From assembly GCF_001669775.1 (NCBI RefSeq), contig NZ_LXWK01000015.1, forward strand, positions 930,001-994,000: a stretch of 64,000 nt of DNA. Reading direction: 5' to 3'. The notes beneath the pieces are model-generated. The model had not been told where the DNA came from and ran no database searches. It saw only the letters and a list, made by a program, of their open reading frames with translations. Made by a program: the position numbers and the translations under genes. Below, piece by piece: positions 31,867-41,089 of the stretch (position 1 is its first letter; every line of letters starts with the position of its first letter). The stretch comes from Rheinheimera sp. SA_1. GTDB lineage: Bacteria; Pseudomonadota; Gammaproteobacteria; Enterobacterales; Alteromonadaceae.

Positions 31867-32670
31867 ATGTCTAAGATTGTGCTCACTGCCGCACTTCGGG
31901 CGGACTATCAAAGATTGTTTGACCAATGCCAAATTAACTCCGCCAAAGCCCCCTTAGTTGAACAAACCATTCAGAAAATAATGAACAACAAAACGCGCTA
32001 CCAGGCCGTCAGTGCGCTCAGCGGCGCACCTTGGTACGTGATTGCAGTGATTCATCTGCTGGAAGCTTCACTGAATTTTAATAGCCATCTGCATAATGGT
32101 GATCCACTCACCGCCCGCACCGTCCAAGTACCGGCCGGTCATCCGAAAAAAGGCAATCCGCCTTTTACCTGGGAAGAAAGTGCTTTGGATGCACTGAGTC
32201 TGAAAGGGGTAAACAAGGTGAAAGACTGGAGCTTGCCAGCTCTGCTATACACGCTGGAATCATACAATGGCATGGGTTATCGCATATACCACCCGCATGT
32301 GCCCTCTCCTTATTTGTGGGGGTTCAGCAATCATTATGTCAGCGGCAAATATACCCATGACGGGCGATGGTCAGATTCCGCAGTGTCGCAACAATGTGGT
32401 TGCGCGGTGATTTTGCGCCGGATGGCCGAGCTTGATTTAATTGAATTTGCCGACCAGCCAGTGGCAGAGGCCAGTCAATGGCAGGTGCATTACAGCGAAC
32501 GCGCTTTTACCGATCCAGCACAGCAGGCTAAAGCTGTTGCCTTACAGGAATGGCTAAACACCCATCCGGGTATTTTTGTGAAACCGGATGGTATTCCAGG
32601 GCGACGCACCTCGGACGCGAATTTTCGGATCAGCGGGCATTATCTGCCACAGGATCCGTTGCATCCTTGA
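31867..32670 (+). CDS. Lysozyme-family protein
   Basis: The 267-residue protein contains YQAVSALSGAPWYVIAVIHLLEASLNFNSHLHNGDPLT followed by PPFTWEESALDAL, LYTLESYNGMGYR and SPYLWGFSNHYVSGKYTHDGRWSDSAVSQQCG. This block is shared by proteins annotated as lysozyme-family or phage-type peptidoglycan hydrolases, with the catalytic Glu probably in HLLEAS. ATG 31867 was chosen for AGGA eight bases upstream. There is no signal peptide, so export, if any, is by another route. The C-terminus (LQEWLNTHPGIFVKPDGIPGRRT) resembles a peptidoglycan-binding motif. It is isolated among unrelated genes and could be a phage-derived cargo gene. Confidence 0.7.
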   Translation: MSKIVLTAALRADYQRLFDQCQINSAKAPLVEQTIQKIMNNKTRYQAVSALSGAPWYVIAVIHLLEASLNFNSHLHNGDPLTARTVQVPAGHPKKGNPPFTWEESALDALSLKGVNKVKDWSLPALLYTLESYNGMGYRIYHPHVPSPYLWGFSNHYVSGKYTHDGRWSDSAVSQQCGCAVILRRMAELDLIEFADQPVAEASQWQVHYSERAFTDPAQQAKAVALQEWLNTHPGIFVKPDGIPGRRTSDANFRISGHYLPQDPLHP

Positions 32671-32740
32671 GCTGGCAGCGGCATCGGGTGGTCTAGTACA
32701 ACGCGCGGCTTTACACAACGTGCGGCTTTGACCAAAAAAT

Positions 32741-34150
32741 TTAGCCGCCCGGATCCGCTAGCCTCGCCGGATCCAGCAAAACCCGCAGTTCCGCTTCCGA
32801 CAGGTTAGTAAGCTCCAACGCGACATCCAGCACCGGTCGTTGCTGGCTGTAGGCCATTTTGGCGATTTTCGCCGCCTGTTCGTAACCAATCACCGGATTC
32901 AGCGCCGTAACTAAAATCGGATTTTTCGCCAGCGCTGCAGCAGCGGTGTCCTGACGGATTTTCAGGCCGGTGATGGCTTGGTTGGCCAAGGACGAACAAC
33001 TACCCGCCAGCAAACTGATGCTATCAAGTAGATTGTTTGCTACCAGTGGCAACATCACATTAAGTTCAAAATTGCCGGACTGGCCGGCAATGGTGATGGC
33101 GCTATCATGACCAATCACCTGCGCACAAGCCATCACCACCGCTTCCGGGATCACCGGATTGACTTTGCCCGGCATAATCGACGAACCCGGCTGCAATTCC
33201 GGCAGTTCAATTTCGGCAAGTCCAGCCAGAGGTCCGGAATTCATCCAGCGCAAATCATTGGCAATTTTCATCAGCGCCACCGCCAGCGTTTTTAGCGCAC
33301 CGGAACAGGCAACCGCCACATCCTGGCTGCTTAAGCTGAAAAAGAAATTGTCTGACGGCGTGAAGCTAAGGCCGGTGGTTTTACTAAGTTCAGCGCAGCA
33401 CAAAGCGGCAAATTTTGGATGCGCATTCACGCCGGTGCCTACTGCAGTGCCGCCTTGCGCTAGCTGTTGTAAACCGGATAACTGCTGACGAAGATGGTTT
33501 TCAGCATGTGATAGCTGCGCCAGCCAACCGCTGAAGACCTGACTAAACCGCACCGGCATCGCGTCCATTAAATGGGTGCGGCCAGTTTTCAAAATATCAC
33601 CCTGCTCCGCACTTAACCGGGCAATGGCGTGTTGGAATTGGGTCAGCGCCGGCAGCAATTCGAGCGCAATCGCCAGGCTGGCACTGACATGAATGGCACT
33701 TGGAATGGTGTCATTGCTGCTTTGGCCAAGATTGACATGATCGTTGGGATGGATTTTCTCAGCAGACTCTTGAGTGACGCCCTCATAGGCTTTGGTGCTA
33801 AGGATTTTGCTGGCAAGGGTCGCCAACACTTCGTTGGCATTCATATTGGAACTGGTGCCGGAGCCGGTTTGATACAGACTGACCGGAAATTGCGCCAAAT
33901 CCAGGTGTTGCAGCTGCTGCTCCACTGCCGCAGCGATCGCGTTTGCCTTAGCTTCACTTAACAAACCAAGCTGCTGATTAGCGCGGGCAGCGGCTTGTTT
34001 AATCAATAATAAAGCGCGGATAAATGGCGCCGGCATCGTTGCCGGATGCAGCCGAAAGTTCTGTACCGCGCGTTGTGTCTGCGCCTGATACAACGCATCC
34101 GCCGGCACTTGCAGCGGTCCCATCGAGTCGTGTTCAATCCGGAAATTCAT
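32741..34150 (-). CDS. fumC: Fumarate hydratase class II
   Basis: The 469-residue length is typical. The protein carries the superfamily signature GSSIMPGKVNPVIPE, plus YQTGSGTSSNMNANEV, HPNDHVNLGQSSND (active-site histidine region) and GRTHLMDAMP. It catalyses the reversible hydration of fumarate to malate without an iron-sulphur cluster. The gene is divergent from a siderophore receptor, with a Fur-like box between them. That would suit use of the iron-free fumarase under iron limitation, as known for FumC in other bacteria; the link here is inference. Confidence 0.95.
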   Translation of the reverse strand: MNFRIEHDSMGPLQVPADALYQAQTQRAVQNFRLHPATMPAPFIRALLLIKQAAARANQQLGLLSEAKANAIAAAVEQQLQHLDLAQFPVSLYQTGSGTSSNMNANEVLATLASKILSTKAYEGVTQESAEKIHPNDHVNLGQSSNDTIPSAIHVSASLAIALELLPALTQFQHAIARLSAEQGDILKTGRTHLMDAMPVRFSQVFSGWLAQLSHAENHLRQQLSGLQQLAQGGTAVGTGVNAHPKFAALCCAELSKTTGLSFTPSDNFFFSLSSQDVAVACSGALKTLAVALMKIANDLRWMNSGPLAGLAEIELPELQPGSSIMPGKVNPVIPEAVVMACAQVIGHDSAITIAGQSGNFELNVMLPLVANNLLDSISLLAGSCSSLANQAITGLKIRQDTAAAALAKNPILVTALNPVIGYEQAAKIAKMAYSQQRPVLDVALELTNLSEAELRVLLDPARLADPGG

Positions 34151-34296
34151 CTTGGCTTCCTTTCAATGTGAATCGACAAAAAACTATCAGCGATGGCATA
34201 TCGAGCGCTGTCCTACAACAACATAGGCCTGCCACAGCCCGCTGTCTACTCCGGAAATCGCCAACCCTGTTGCATCAAGTTACCTTTTCACTTAAC

Positions 34297-34315
34297 ATAA
34301 ATGCGAATCATTATC
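34297..34315. promoter_or_regulatory. Fur box between fumC and siderophore receptor
   Basis: ATAAATGCGAATCATTATC on the plus strand reads GATAATGATTCGCATTTAT on the other. That matches the first nine positions of the consensus GATAATGATAATCATTATC and keeps CATT. It lies 47-65 bp before the receptor start and could act on both divergent genes. Confidence 0.75.
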
Positions 34316-34361
34316 ATTTATATCCAATGCAAGTCCAAGCTCAGGAGTCGTCAGTTCAGTT

Positions 34362-36596
34362 ATGGGTACTTTTCAAATTCGTCAGTGTCACCACCAATCT
34401 CTATCAGCCATTGCTCACACCAATGCTAACACCAACCCTGCAGCAAAATTTCGCCAATTGCCCTTAGCGCTGGCGATGACTCTAGCTTTGGGCAGCCCGC
34501 AGCTGCTGGCAGAAACGCAGGGTGATGCTTCAGCGCAGCGTAAAAACAGTGAAACTGCCATCGAAAAAATCACCGTCAACGGCAAAAAAATGACCGTCAG
34601 CACCCCCACCCGGCTGCCACTGACTGCCCGTGAAATTCCGCAATCAATTAGCGAAGTCTCGGCTGAACTGATGAGCGCCATCAATATGCTGGACATCAAC
34701 GATGTGATGATGCATGTGCCTGGTGTGAATGTGACTTTGTACGATACGCAGCGGCCGCTGTATTTTGCCCGCGGTTTTCAGATCACCGATTTTCAGGTCG
34801 ATAGCATTCCAACTTACAGCGGTAATACCAATCAGGAGTACGATACGGCGCTGTATGAACGCGTCGAGGTGATCCGCGGTGCTAATGGCTTGTTTTCCGG
34901 GGTCGGCTCGCCTTCAGCTACGGTGAATTTGCTCCGGAAAAGACCAGGTAAAGAATTTGCGGCATCGGTGTCGGCTACGGTCGGATCCTGGCAAATGCGC
35001 CGTGGCGTGCTGGATGTTTCCAGTCCGTTTGATAGTGAAGACGCAGTGCGCGGCCGGGTGGTCGTGGCGACTTTAGATTCCGACAGTTTTCGCGATCGCT
35101 ATCATGAAAAGAAACTGGCTGGCCTTGCCATTATTGAAGCTGATTTAACCGAACAAACCACAGTTGCATTTGGTTTGCAGGATCAGGACAACCAACCAGA
35201 AGGCACCATTTGGGGAACGGTGCCGATTTATGCCGCTGACGGCAGCTTAGCAAATTTGCCAGTCAGCAGCAGTTTCGCGCCAGAATGGACCCACTGGCAG
35301 CGTAAATCCGGCACTTTATTTGCCGATGTCACCCATCAATTTAATGAAACATGGCAGCTCAAAGCCGCGGTCAATCAAACCGAAGGCGATGTCTCCAGCT
35401 TACGGGTTTACGCCACTGGTTTTCCGGATAAAACCGCCGGCCAGGGCTTAAAACTGCTGGCCGGTGTCGGCGCTGGCGAGGATACCCGCAGCAGCTTCGA
35501 TCTGTACTTAACCGGCAGTTATCAGGCCTTTGGTCTGGATCATGACATCATCGCCGGTGCCAGTGTGTCAAAGCTGGAGTCCACCACCGATCTATTCAAT
35601 TCAGTCGCCGGTTGGTCTTACAACGTGCCGGATGCCTGGAACTATGACGGCAAAGCGCCAATGCCGGTGTACAACCCAACCGGCGCTTACCGCATTGCCA
35701 GTACTGATCAACAGGGTATTTATCTGGCCAACCGCTTCCGGTTGAGTCAGGACTGGTCGCTGGTCGGCGGTGCGCGTTTCAGCAACTGGGAAACCGCCAC
35801 CGATAATTTCAATACCGCCGGCAAATACACCACGACCAGCGGCGCTTATAAAGTCAACGATGAAGTCACACCTTATGTCGGTCTGGTGTGGGATCTGACC
35901 GAGCAGCATGCGTTGTATCTGAGTTACACCGACATTTTTACCCCGCAAAACTACAAAGACAAAGACAATAACCTGTTAGCGCCGGTGCTTGGTAACAACC
36001 TGGAACTGGGTCTGAAAAGCAGTGTGCTGGATGGCGCGCTGGCGCTGAACGCGGCGATTTTCAAAACCGCCCAGGACAATTACGCCGTACGAGATCTGAC
36101 CCAGCCGGAAAACTCGTTACCGGACGGCAGCTCGGCTTATAAAGGTATTGATGGGACTGAGAGCCAGGGTTTTGAAATCAGTGCCAGCGGTCAGCTGACG
36201 GATGGCTGGCTGGTCAACGCCGGGTACAGTTATGTCGACACCAAACGTCATACCAACGACAAGATCTGGACCAACTTGCCGGAGCATTCGGCACAGTTAT
36301 CCAGCCACTATGATCTGGGTGGCGCCCTGGCTGGCCTGACACTGGGCGGTGGTTTTAACTGGCAAAGCGAAACCATTGGTTATGGCATTGTCCATCCGCT
36401 GGAAAAAGCCGGTGCTACTTATACCCAAAAGGCCTACTTACTGGCGAATCTTTACGCCAGCTGGCATTTCGCCGAAAACCTCAGCAGCACCGTCAGTGTT
36501 ACCAATCTGTTTGATGAACTGTATTGGGCCAATATCGACTACGCCAACTACGGTAAACCACGCCAAGTTAACCTCAGCGTGAAATGGCAGTACTGA
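34362..36596 (+). CDS. TonB-dependent siderophore receptor (FhuE/FoxA-like)
   Basis: The 744-residue protein has a long N-region, a signal peptide (LPLALAMTLALGSPQLLA) and a TonB box region (EKITVNG). The plug has the ferric-hydroxamate pattern: REIPQSISEVS, DINDVMMHVPGV, YFARGFQITDFQVDSIP, YERVEVIRGANGLFSGVGSPSATVNLLRKRP. The barrel ends NLSVKWQY. This is the FhuE/FoxA/FpvA-type siderophore receptor group. A Fur box precedes it, and the PepSY, DUF3649 and DUF3325 genes that often accompany such receptors follow. Its stop codon lies four bases before repeat element A. Confidence 0.92.
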   Translation: MGTFQIRQCHHQSLSAIAHTNANTNPAAKFRQLPLALAMTLALGSPQLLAETQGDASAQRKNSETAIEKITVNGKKMTVSTPTRLPLTAREIPQSISEVSAELMSAINMLDINDVMMHVPGVNVTLYDTQRPLYFARGFQITDFQVDSIPTYSGNTNQEYDTALYERVEVIRGANGLFSGVGSPSATVNLLRKRPGKEFAASVSATVGSWQMRRGVLDVSSPFDSEDAVRGRVVVATLDSDSFRDRYHEKKLAGLAIIEADLTEQTTVAFGLQDQDNQPEGTIWGTVPIYAADGSLANLPVSSSFAPEWTHWQRKSGTLFADVTHQFNETWQLKAAVNQTEGDVSSLRVYATGFPDKTAGQGLKLLAGVGAGEDTRSSFDLYLTGSYQAFGLDHDIIAGASVSKLESTTDLFNSVAGWSYNVPDAWNYDGKAPMPVYNPTGAYRIASTDQQGIYLANRFRLSQDWSLVGGARFSNWETATDNFNTAGKYTTTSGAYKVNDEVTPYVGLVWDLTEQHALYLSYTDIFTPQNYKDKDNNLLAPVLGNNLELGLKSSVLDGALALNAAIFKTAQDNYAVRDLTQPENSLPDGSSAYKGIDGTESQGFEISASGQLTDGWLVNAGYSYVDTKRHTNDKIWTNLPEHSAQLSSHYDLGGALAGLTLGGGFNWQSETIGYGIVHPLEKAGATYTQKAYLLANLYASWHFAENLSSTVSVTNLFDELYWANIDYANYGKPRQVNLSVKWQY

Positions 36597-36600
36597 TGCT

Positions 36601-36728
36601 TATACCCTTCAGCCTTGAAGGTGCAGGGGTGTTGGCCGCCTTCACCCACCCCAGTCACATAGGACAACTATGCTCCTGGGGATGGGTTCAGTTGCCGCCT
36701 ACCTGCACCTCCAATGCTTTTGGGTATA
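36601..36728 (-). repeat. TATACCC/GGGTATA palindromic repeat, copy A
   Basis: This 128-bp imperfect palindrome lies between the siderophore receptor and the PepSY gene. Compared with copies B (42496) and C (61306) it is in inverted orientation. Its minus strand reads TATACCC AAAAGCATTGGAGGTGCAGG ... AGGAGCATAG ... CTATGTGACTGGGG ... CCTGCACCTTCAAGG ... GGGTATA. The outer arms pair over about 25 bp and an inner CATAG/CTATG hairpin caps the structure. Confidence 0.88.
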
Positions 36729-36750
36729 ACGTAGAGACAGGAGAGTCAAG

Positions 36751-38409
36751 GTGAAAGCCAGATTCAGAGACAGTATGAACTGGCTGCACACCTGGGCTGG
36801 GTTGGTGGTTGGTTGGGTGTTGTTTGCGGTTTTCCTGACCGGCACCCTGGCTTATTTTCAGCATGAGATCAGCCGCTGGATGCAGCCTGAACTGCCCGCC
36901 GCCGCTTCGCCAGAGCAGGCGGTCGCGCAGGCGCAGCAGTATTTACAGCAACATGCGGCAGGCTCGGATCGCTGGACCATAGTGTTGCCAGGCGATCGTG
37001 GTTTCACCACCGATTTGTTCTGGCGACCGGCGCCGATGGCTGAAGCTGCAACTTCGGCGGCCAATTCAGCAACAAATGCAGTGTCAAATAAAGAGTCAAC
37101 TAAAGAGTCAACTAAAGAAAAACGTCCAGCCAATCGGCGGTTTGAACGGGCAAGTTTAGCCGGCGATGGCACTGCAGCAACTGCACGCGAAACGCGTGGC
37201 GGGCAGTTTTTCTATCGTTTTCATTTTGATTTGTACCATCTGCCGGTAGTTTGGGCGCGCTGGATTGTCGGCGTCTGCAGCATGTTGATGCTGCTGGCGC
37301 TTTGCACTGGCATCGTGATCCACAAAAAAATCTTCAAAGATTTTTTCACGCTGCAGTGGCGCAAAGGCCATAAAAGCTGGTTGGACGGTCATACCCTGAC
37401 TTCGGTGCTGGCGCTGCCGTTCCATCTGATGATTACCTATACCGGGTTGATTACCTTGATGTTTATGTATATGGCGCTGGCGGTATCGGCCAATTTCCCG
37501 AGCAGCCAGCAGTTTTTTGCGCAGCTGCAAGGTGATACGCCGCCAATCGTCGCCAGCGGCCAGCCTGCTGCATTAGTGCCGCTGGAACAGATTTTGCGTC
37601 AGGCACAAACTGAGCTGCAGGGCGCAGACATCAGTCTTATCACCGTGCATCAGCCGGGTGATGCGGCCGCGGTGATTGAATTACGCGAAGCATCCACCAA
37701 CAGTCTGGGCTCAGGTGGCCGCGAACTGCGCTATTCCGGCAGCAGCGGGTTATTACTAAACGCCGCGATCGCAGCGCCTTATCCAGAGCAGATCCGACAT
37801 CTGCTGATCAACCTGCACTCCGGCCGTTTTGCCGATCCGCTGCTGCGCTGGCTGTACTTTTTATCCGGTCTGGCCGGGACTGCGATGATCGGCAGCGGGC
37901 TGATTTTATGGTCGGCGCGCCGTGCCAGTCAGCCGGGTGCCGCGCATTTTGGCCACAAATTGGTGCACTGTTTAAACGGCGGTACAGTGCTCGGTTTACC
38001 GCTGGCCGTGGCCTGTTTTTTCTGGGCTAACCGCTTGCTACCGCTGCAATGGCCCGACCGTCCGGAATGGGAAATCCATGGCTTTTTTGCGGGCTGGCTG
38101 CTGATGTTGTTGTTTAGCCTGCTGCGAAACCCAAAACTGCTGTGGCGTGATGGCCTGCAGCTATTGGCGGCGGTTTATCTGTTATTGCCACTGTGGAATT
38201 TTTTCAGCAGCAACCGTCACCTCGGCTACAGCCTATGGCACACCGATTGGGTGTTTGCCGGTATTGATCTGGTATTTTTAGTCACCGGGCTTTGCTGCCT
38301 GCAAACGGCCAGAGTATTACAACGACGCCGAGAGACCCGAAGCCAAAGTGCTATTGGCGGTGCTGCAACTGCAGATTTAACCGGAACTGCAGGAGCATCC
38401 ACCCGATGA
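36751..38409 (+). CDS. PepSY-associated transmembrane protein of an iron-uptake cluster
   Basis: The 552-residue protein starts at GTG 36751 (AGGAG seven bases upstream). It has four to five membrane helices: the first in LHTWAGLVVGWVLFAVFLTGTLAYF, others at about 165-190, 220-245, 370-395 and near the C-terminus. It contains His pairs typical of PepSY_TM proteins (LHTW ... RFHFDLYHLPVVWARW ... LLINLHSGRF) that resemble haem or flavin-linked ferric-siderophore reductases. The loop at about 113-125 contains a small tandem repeat (KESTKESTKEK). It probably helps release iron from imported siderophore. It overlaps the DUF3649 gene by four bases. Confidence 0.87.
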   Translation: MKARFRDSMNWLHTWAGLVVGWVLFAVFLTGTLAYFQHEISRWMQPELPAAASPEQAVAQAQQYLQQHAAGSDRWTIVLPGDRGFTTDLFWRPAPMAEAATSAANSATNAVSNKESTKESTKEKRPANRRFERASLAGDGTAATARETRGGQFFYRFHFDLYHLPVVWARWIVGVCSMLMLLALCTGIVIHKKIFKDFFTLQWRKGHKSWLDGHTLTSVLALPFHLMITYTGLITLMFMYMALAVSANFPSSQQFFAQLQGDTPPIVASGQPAALVPLEQILRQAQTELQGADISLITVHQPGDAAAVIELREASTNSLGSGGRELRYSGSSGLLLNAAIAAPYPEQIRHLLINLHSGRFADPLLRWLYFLSGLAGTAMIGSGLILWSARRASQPGAAHFGHKLVHCLNGGTVLGLPLAVACFFWANRLLPLQWPDRPEWEIHGFFAGWLLMLLFSLLRNPKLLWRDGLQLLAAVYLLLPLWNFFSSNRHLGYSLWHTDWVFAGIDLVFLVTGLCCLQTARVLQRRRETRSQSAIGGAATADLTGTAGASTR

Positions 38410-38801
38410 AACTGGATCTATCCCCAATAGCCAGCGCGCCACCTGCTGCGGCCAAACAACCTTTGTCGCAGGTAGCGAGCTTAGTGTGGCGGATCCTGCT
38501 GGCGACTGTTGGCGGTTATTTTTGTACCGTCGCTGTGATTAGCCTGACCGCCAGGTTATTAGCTGTGCTATTTGACGTGCCACTGGCCAATAGTTTACTC
38601 AGCGGTATGCTGCTGAGTTTTCTGCTGTATAGCATCATCATAATGGCGGTGTTTGCCAGCCAGCGACTTGTCCGCACCAGCCTGTGGCTGTTGGGAGCGG
38701 GCGTTGTAGCGACGCTGCTTTGTCAGTTGCCGGTGCTGGCTGATGTTTCAGAGACCGTTGTGATAGCTGGAGTTGTGTTCGAGGGAGTGAAAGTAAGCTG
38801 A
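38406..38801 (+). CDS. DUF3649-like membrane protein of the iron-uptake cluster
   Basis: The 131-residue protein begins at ATG 38406, overlapping the PepSY stop (ATGA). It has three hydrophobic segments (WRILLATVGGYFCTVAVISL, LLSGMLLSFLLYSIIIMAVF and WLLGAGVVATLLCQLPVL). Small three-helix proteins of this kind, annotated DUF3649, accompany PepSY proteins beside siderophore receptors. The assignment rests on size, topology and gene order. The next gene starts within its stop codon (TGATG). Confidence 0.72.
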   Translation: MKLDLSPIASAPPAAAKQPLSQVASLVWRILLATVGGYFCTVAVISLTARLLAVLFDVPLANSLLSGMLLSFLLYSIIIMAVFASQRLVRTSLWLLGAGVVATLLCQLPVLADVSETVVIAGVVFEGVKVS

Positions 38802-39091
38802 TGGGCTATGTCATTTGTTTTTTCAGCATGCTGTTGGCATTGGTCTGGCTGGCGCAAAGCATGGCCAGACATGGCAAACAAATTTGGGGCAAAGCACTGC
38901 CGGATCCTGCTGAGCTCAAGCGCAGAAGCTGCGGCTGGCTCGTGCTGGGGCTCAATTTTTTACTGCTGTGGTATGTGCTTGGCCTGGCGTTGGCACTGCT
39001 GATCTGGCTGGGATATGCAACTCTCGCCAGCCTGATCATCGCGTTCGTTTTGAGCTACCAGCCACGCTGGTTAAGATTGCCGGGGCTATAA
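38801..39091 (+). CDS. DUF3325-like membrane protein
   Basis: The 96-residue protein has an N-terminal helix (VICFFSMLLALVWLAQSMARH), then LPDPAELKRRSCGWLVLGLNFLLLWYVLGLALALLIWLGYATLASLIIAFVLSY-type hydrophobic segments. The overall layout, with RxxGWLLL in the second helix, fits DUF3325, the usual third partner after PepSY and DUF3649 in iron-uptake clusters. It overlaps the preceding gene by one base. Confidence 0.75.
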   Translation: MGYVICFFSMLLALVWLAQSMARHGKQIWGKALPDPAELKRRSCGWLVLGLNFLLLWYVLGLALALLIWLGYATLASLIIAFVLSYQPRWLRLPGL

Positions 39092-39105
39092 TTCCGCCGC
39101 CAAAG

Positions 39106-39915
39106 CTAATACTCTGCCGCCGGCTTCGTTAAACTGCGCACCCGAATATTTCTGAAAAATGTTTCGGCCCCTTCAGACTGAATTTGTAATTTGCCGCGCG
39201 TAAGTGGCGCAAAACCGCCGGCAATCGGCTGACGGGAATTAAAACCACGGAACACTTCGTGGCCATTTACTTTGTGGATCAGGGTTTTACCGTCGGTGAT
39301 GACTTCGAGCAGATCCCATTCTCCGGCCGGTTTTTCATGTAGACCCAGCTTCAAAACCCGATCCGCGATGTTTTTGCGCAGTGGCGCTTTGGGATCGTAT
39401 TTATAAAATTTCCAGTCGCCGATATGGGTATCCGTGGCATGCACATCAATAATCACCCCATCCAGACTATGGTAATCACCATGGTCGCCTTGTTGAATTT
39501 GAAATTCGTGGCTGCGCATCCAATGACCGCTTTGCGCACCTTGTGGTCCAACGGCGAAATACAACAAGCCGCTGTCCATCGGCGCTTCCAGCCTTGGATA
39601 CCATTTTTGCTTGCCCCACTTCACTTCCAGCTGCAGGTGGAAATTTTCAAATTCGTCGACGCTGGTCAGGCCGCCCCATTCCGCGCCCGACACACGCAAC
39701 AAACCATCGACCACCGAAAAAATCCGGTTTGGATCGTTATTTAAACCTTGCGGTTGCTGTTTTGAAATTAAATTGTGGGCGTTGGTTTCAGGTTGATAAC
39801 TGACATAAGGCTGCCAGCCTGTAAGGTCTTTACCGTTAAATAACGACCGCCATTCGCTGGCAAGTAACGGCTGACTGAGCATGAGACATAAAGACGAGAT
39901 TAAAACAGCTTTCAT
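39106..39915 (-). CDS. DUF1080 (3-keto-disaccharide hydrolase-type) secreted protein
   Basis: The 269-residue protein has a signal peptide (MKAVLISSLCLMLSQPLLA) and a concanavalin-like domain with the DUF1080 blocks WRSLFNGKDLTGWQPY, GLLRVSGAEWGGLTS, FENFHLQLEVKWG, MDSGLLYFAVG, SHEFQIQQGD and an FRNIRVRSL end. Members hydrolyse glycosidic bonds or 3-keto-glycosides in the periplasm. ATG 39915 was chosen for GGAG six bases upstream. It lies about 110 bp after the LacI gene on the same strand and is probably the last gene of the beta-glucoside operon. Confidence 0.85.
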   Translation of the reverse strand: MKAVLISSLCLMLSQPLLASEWRSLFNGKDLTGWQPYVSYQPETNAHNLISKQQPQGLNNDPNRIFSVVDGLLRVSGAEWGGLTSVDEFENFHLQLEVKWGKQKWYPRLEAPMDSGLLYFAVGPQGAQSGHWMRSHEFQIQQGDHGDYHSLDGVIIDVHATDTHIGDWKFYKYDPKAPLRKNIADRVLKLGLHEKPAGEWDLLEVITDGKTLIHKVNGHEVFRGFNSRQPIAGGFAPLTRGKLQIQSEGAETFFRNIRVRSLTKPAAEY

Positions 39916-40029
39916 CGGGACTCCGGTTTGAATGAACTGAATGATTTTTTCGCCCTGGATAACCATTTGGTTAAACATCAGCGTTGAACATCAGCCAGTC
40001 ATTTCAACGACAGTGCAACGACCAGCTGC

Positions 40030-41037
40030 TTATTTATTGCCCGGTCGGCGCGCCGATCCACGCACCACCAGCTCTGGCACAAACACATTGGTCACTTCCA
40101 GCTGATCGTTTTTATAAATATTTTTAAGTAGCCACAACGCCGCCATCTTGCCCATTTCATGAATTGGGTTGTTGACTGTGGTGAGCTTTGGCGAAATGTA
40201 ACGGGCAAAAGGAATATTATCGTACCCAACAAAAGACAAATCGCCCGGCACTTTCAGGCCACGTTCCAGACAGACCGAAATCGCGCCTGATACCATCTGG
40301 TCGTTGGCGCAGACCACTGCACTAAACCGCTGCGCGCTATCGAGCAAATGTTCCATGGCAACCACACCACCATCTTCTTTGTAATCACCTTCGAAGCACA
40401 ACGAGGGCTTATACACCACGTCAAATTCAGCCAGAGCTTTTTTGTGCCCTTCCAACCGTTCATTGGCGTCGTGTTTACGTTTTGGCCCTGAGACATAAGC
40501 AATATCGCGATGACCCAGCTCCAGCACATGGCGGGTCGCCAGATAACCGCCTAGTTCGTTATCAAGATAAATACAACGCTCGCTGATCTCGCTGATATAG
40601 CGGTTAATCAGCACAATCGGTGTGGCGCCCTGGCTCAGTTCAATCAGGTATTCATCGGAAACTGCTTCCACATCGAGGATCAAGGCGTCACAGCCGCGCC
40701 CCAGCAAAAACTCAACACTGTCAATTTCCTGCGCCGCGTCACTGTGACCCACGGCAATAATCACGTGCTTATTGGCCGCCCGTAGTGCCGATTCAATTTC
40801 CGCCATCATCGGACCGTAATATGGACCATCCAGTTGCGACACCAACACGCCAATGCTGTTCGAACTATTCGACGCCAGCGACTGGGCAAAAGTATTAGGG
40901 CGATAATCTAGCTCGGCCATCGCCGCCAACACTTTTTGTTTGGTCTTTTCACCGACATTGGTGTTTTTATTCATCACCCGCGACACCGTCGCCAATGAAA
41001 CACCTGCCCGCTCTGCAACGTCGTAAATGGTAGCCAT
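40030..41037 (-). CDS. LacI-family transcriptional repressor
   Basis: The 335-residue protein starts with the LacI helix-turn-helix (MATIYDVAERAGVSLATVSR) and hinge helix (RPNTFAQSLAS). The ligand-binding core follows, with NSIGVLVSQLDGPYYG, ALILDVEAV, ANDQMVSGAI and SFVGYDNIPFARYISPKLTTV. It is the only LacI-type regulator in the window and is embedded in the GH1-symporter operon. It is the obvious candidate to bind the TGTAAGCGCTTACA palindromes at 18557, 44057 and 53132, and an oligosaccharide or glucose derivative would be the inducer. It follows the symporter gene by about 50 bp. Confidence 0.93.
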   Translation of the reverse strand: MATIYDVAERAGVSLATVSRVMNKNTNVGEKTKQKVLAAMAELDYRPNTFAQSLASNSSNSIGVLVSQLDGPYYGPMMAEIESALRAANKHVIIAVGHSDAAQEIDSVEFLLGRGCDALILDVEAVSDEYLIELSQGATPIVLINRYISEISERCIYLDNELGGYLATRHVLELGHRDIAYVSGPKRKHDANERLEGHKKALAEFDVVYKPSLCFEGDYKEDGGVVAMEHLLDSAQRFSAVVCANDQMVSGAISVCLERGLKVPGDLSFVGYDNIPFARYISPKLTTVNNPIHEMGKMAALWLLKNIYKNDQLEVTNVFVPELVVRGSARRPGNK

Positions 41038-41089
41038 AAGTCCTTGATCACATAATCGTCACGAAAAGTTGGCGTTAGCTTATCAGCTT

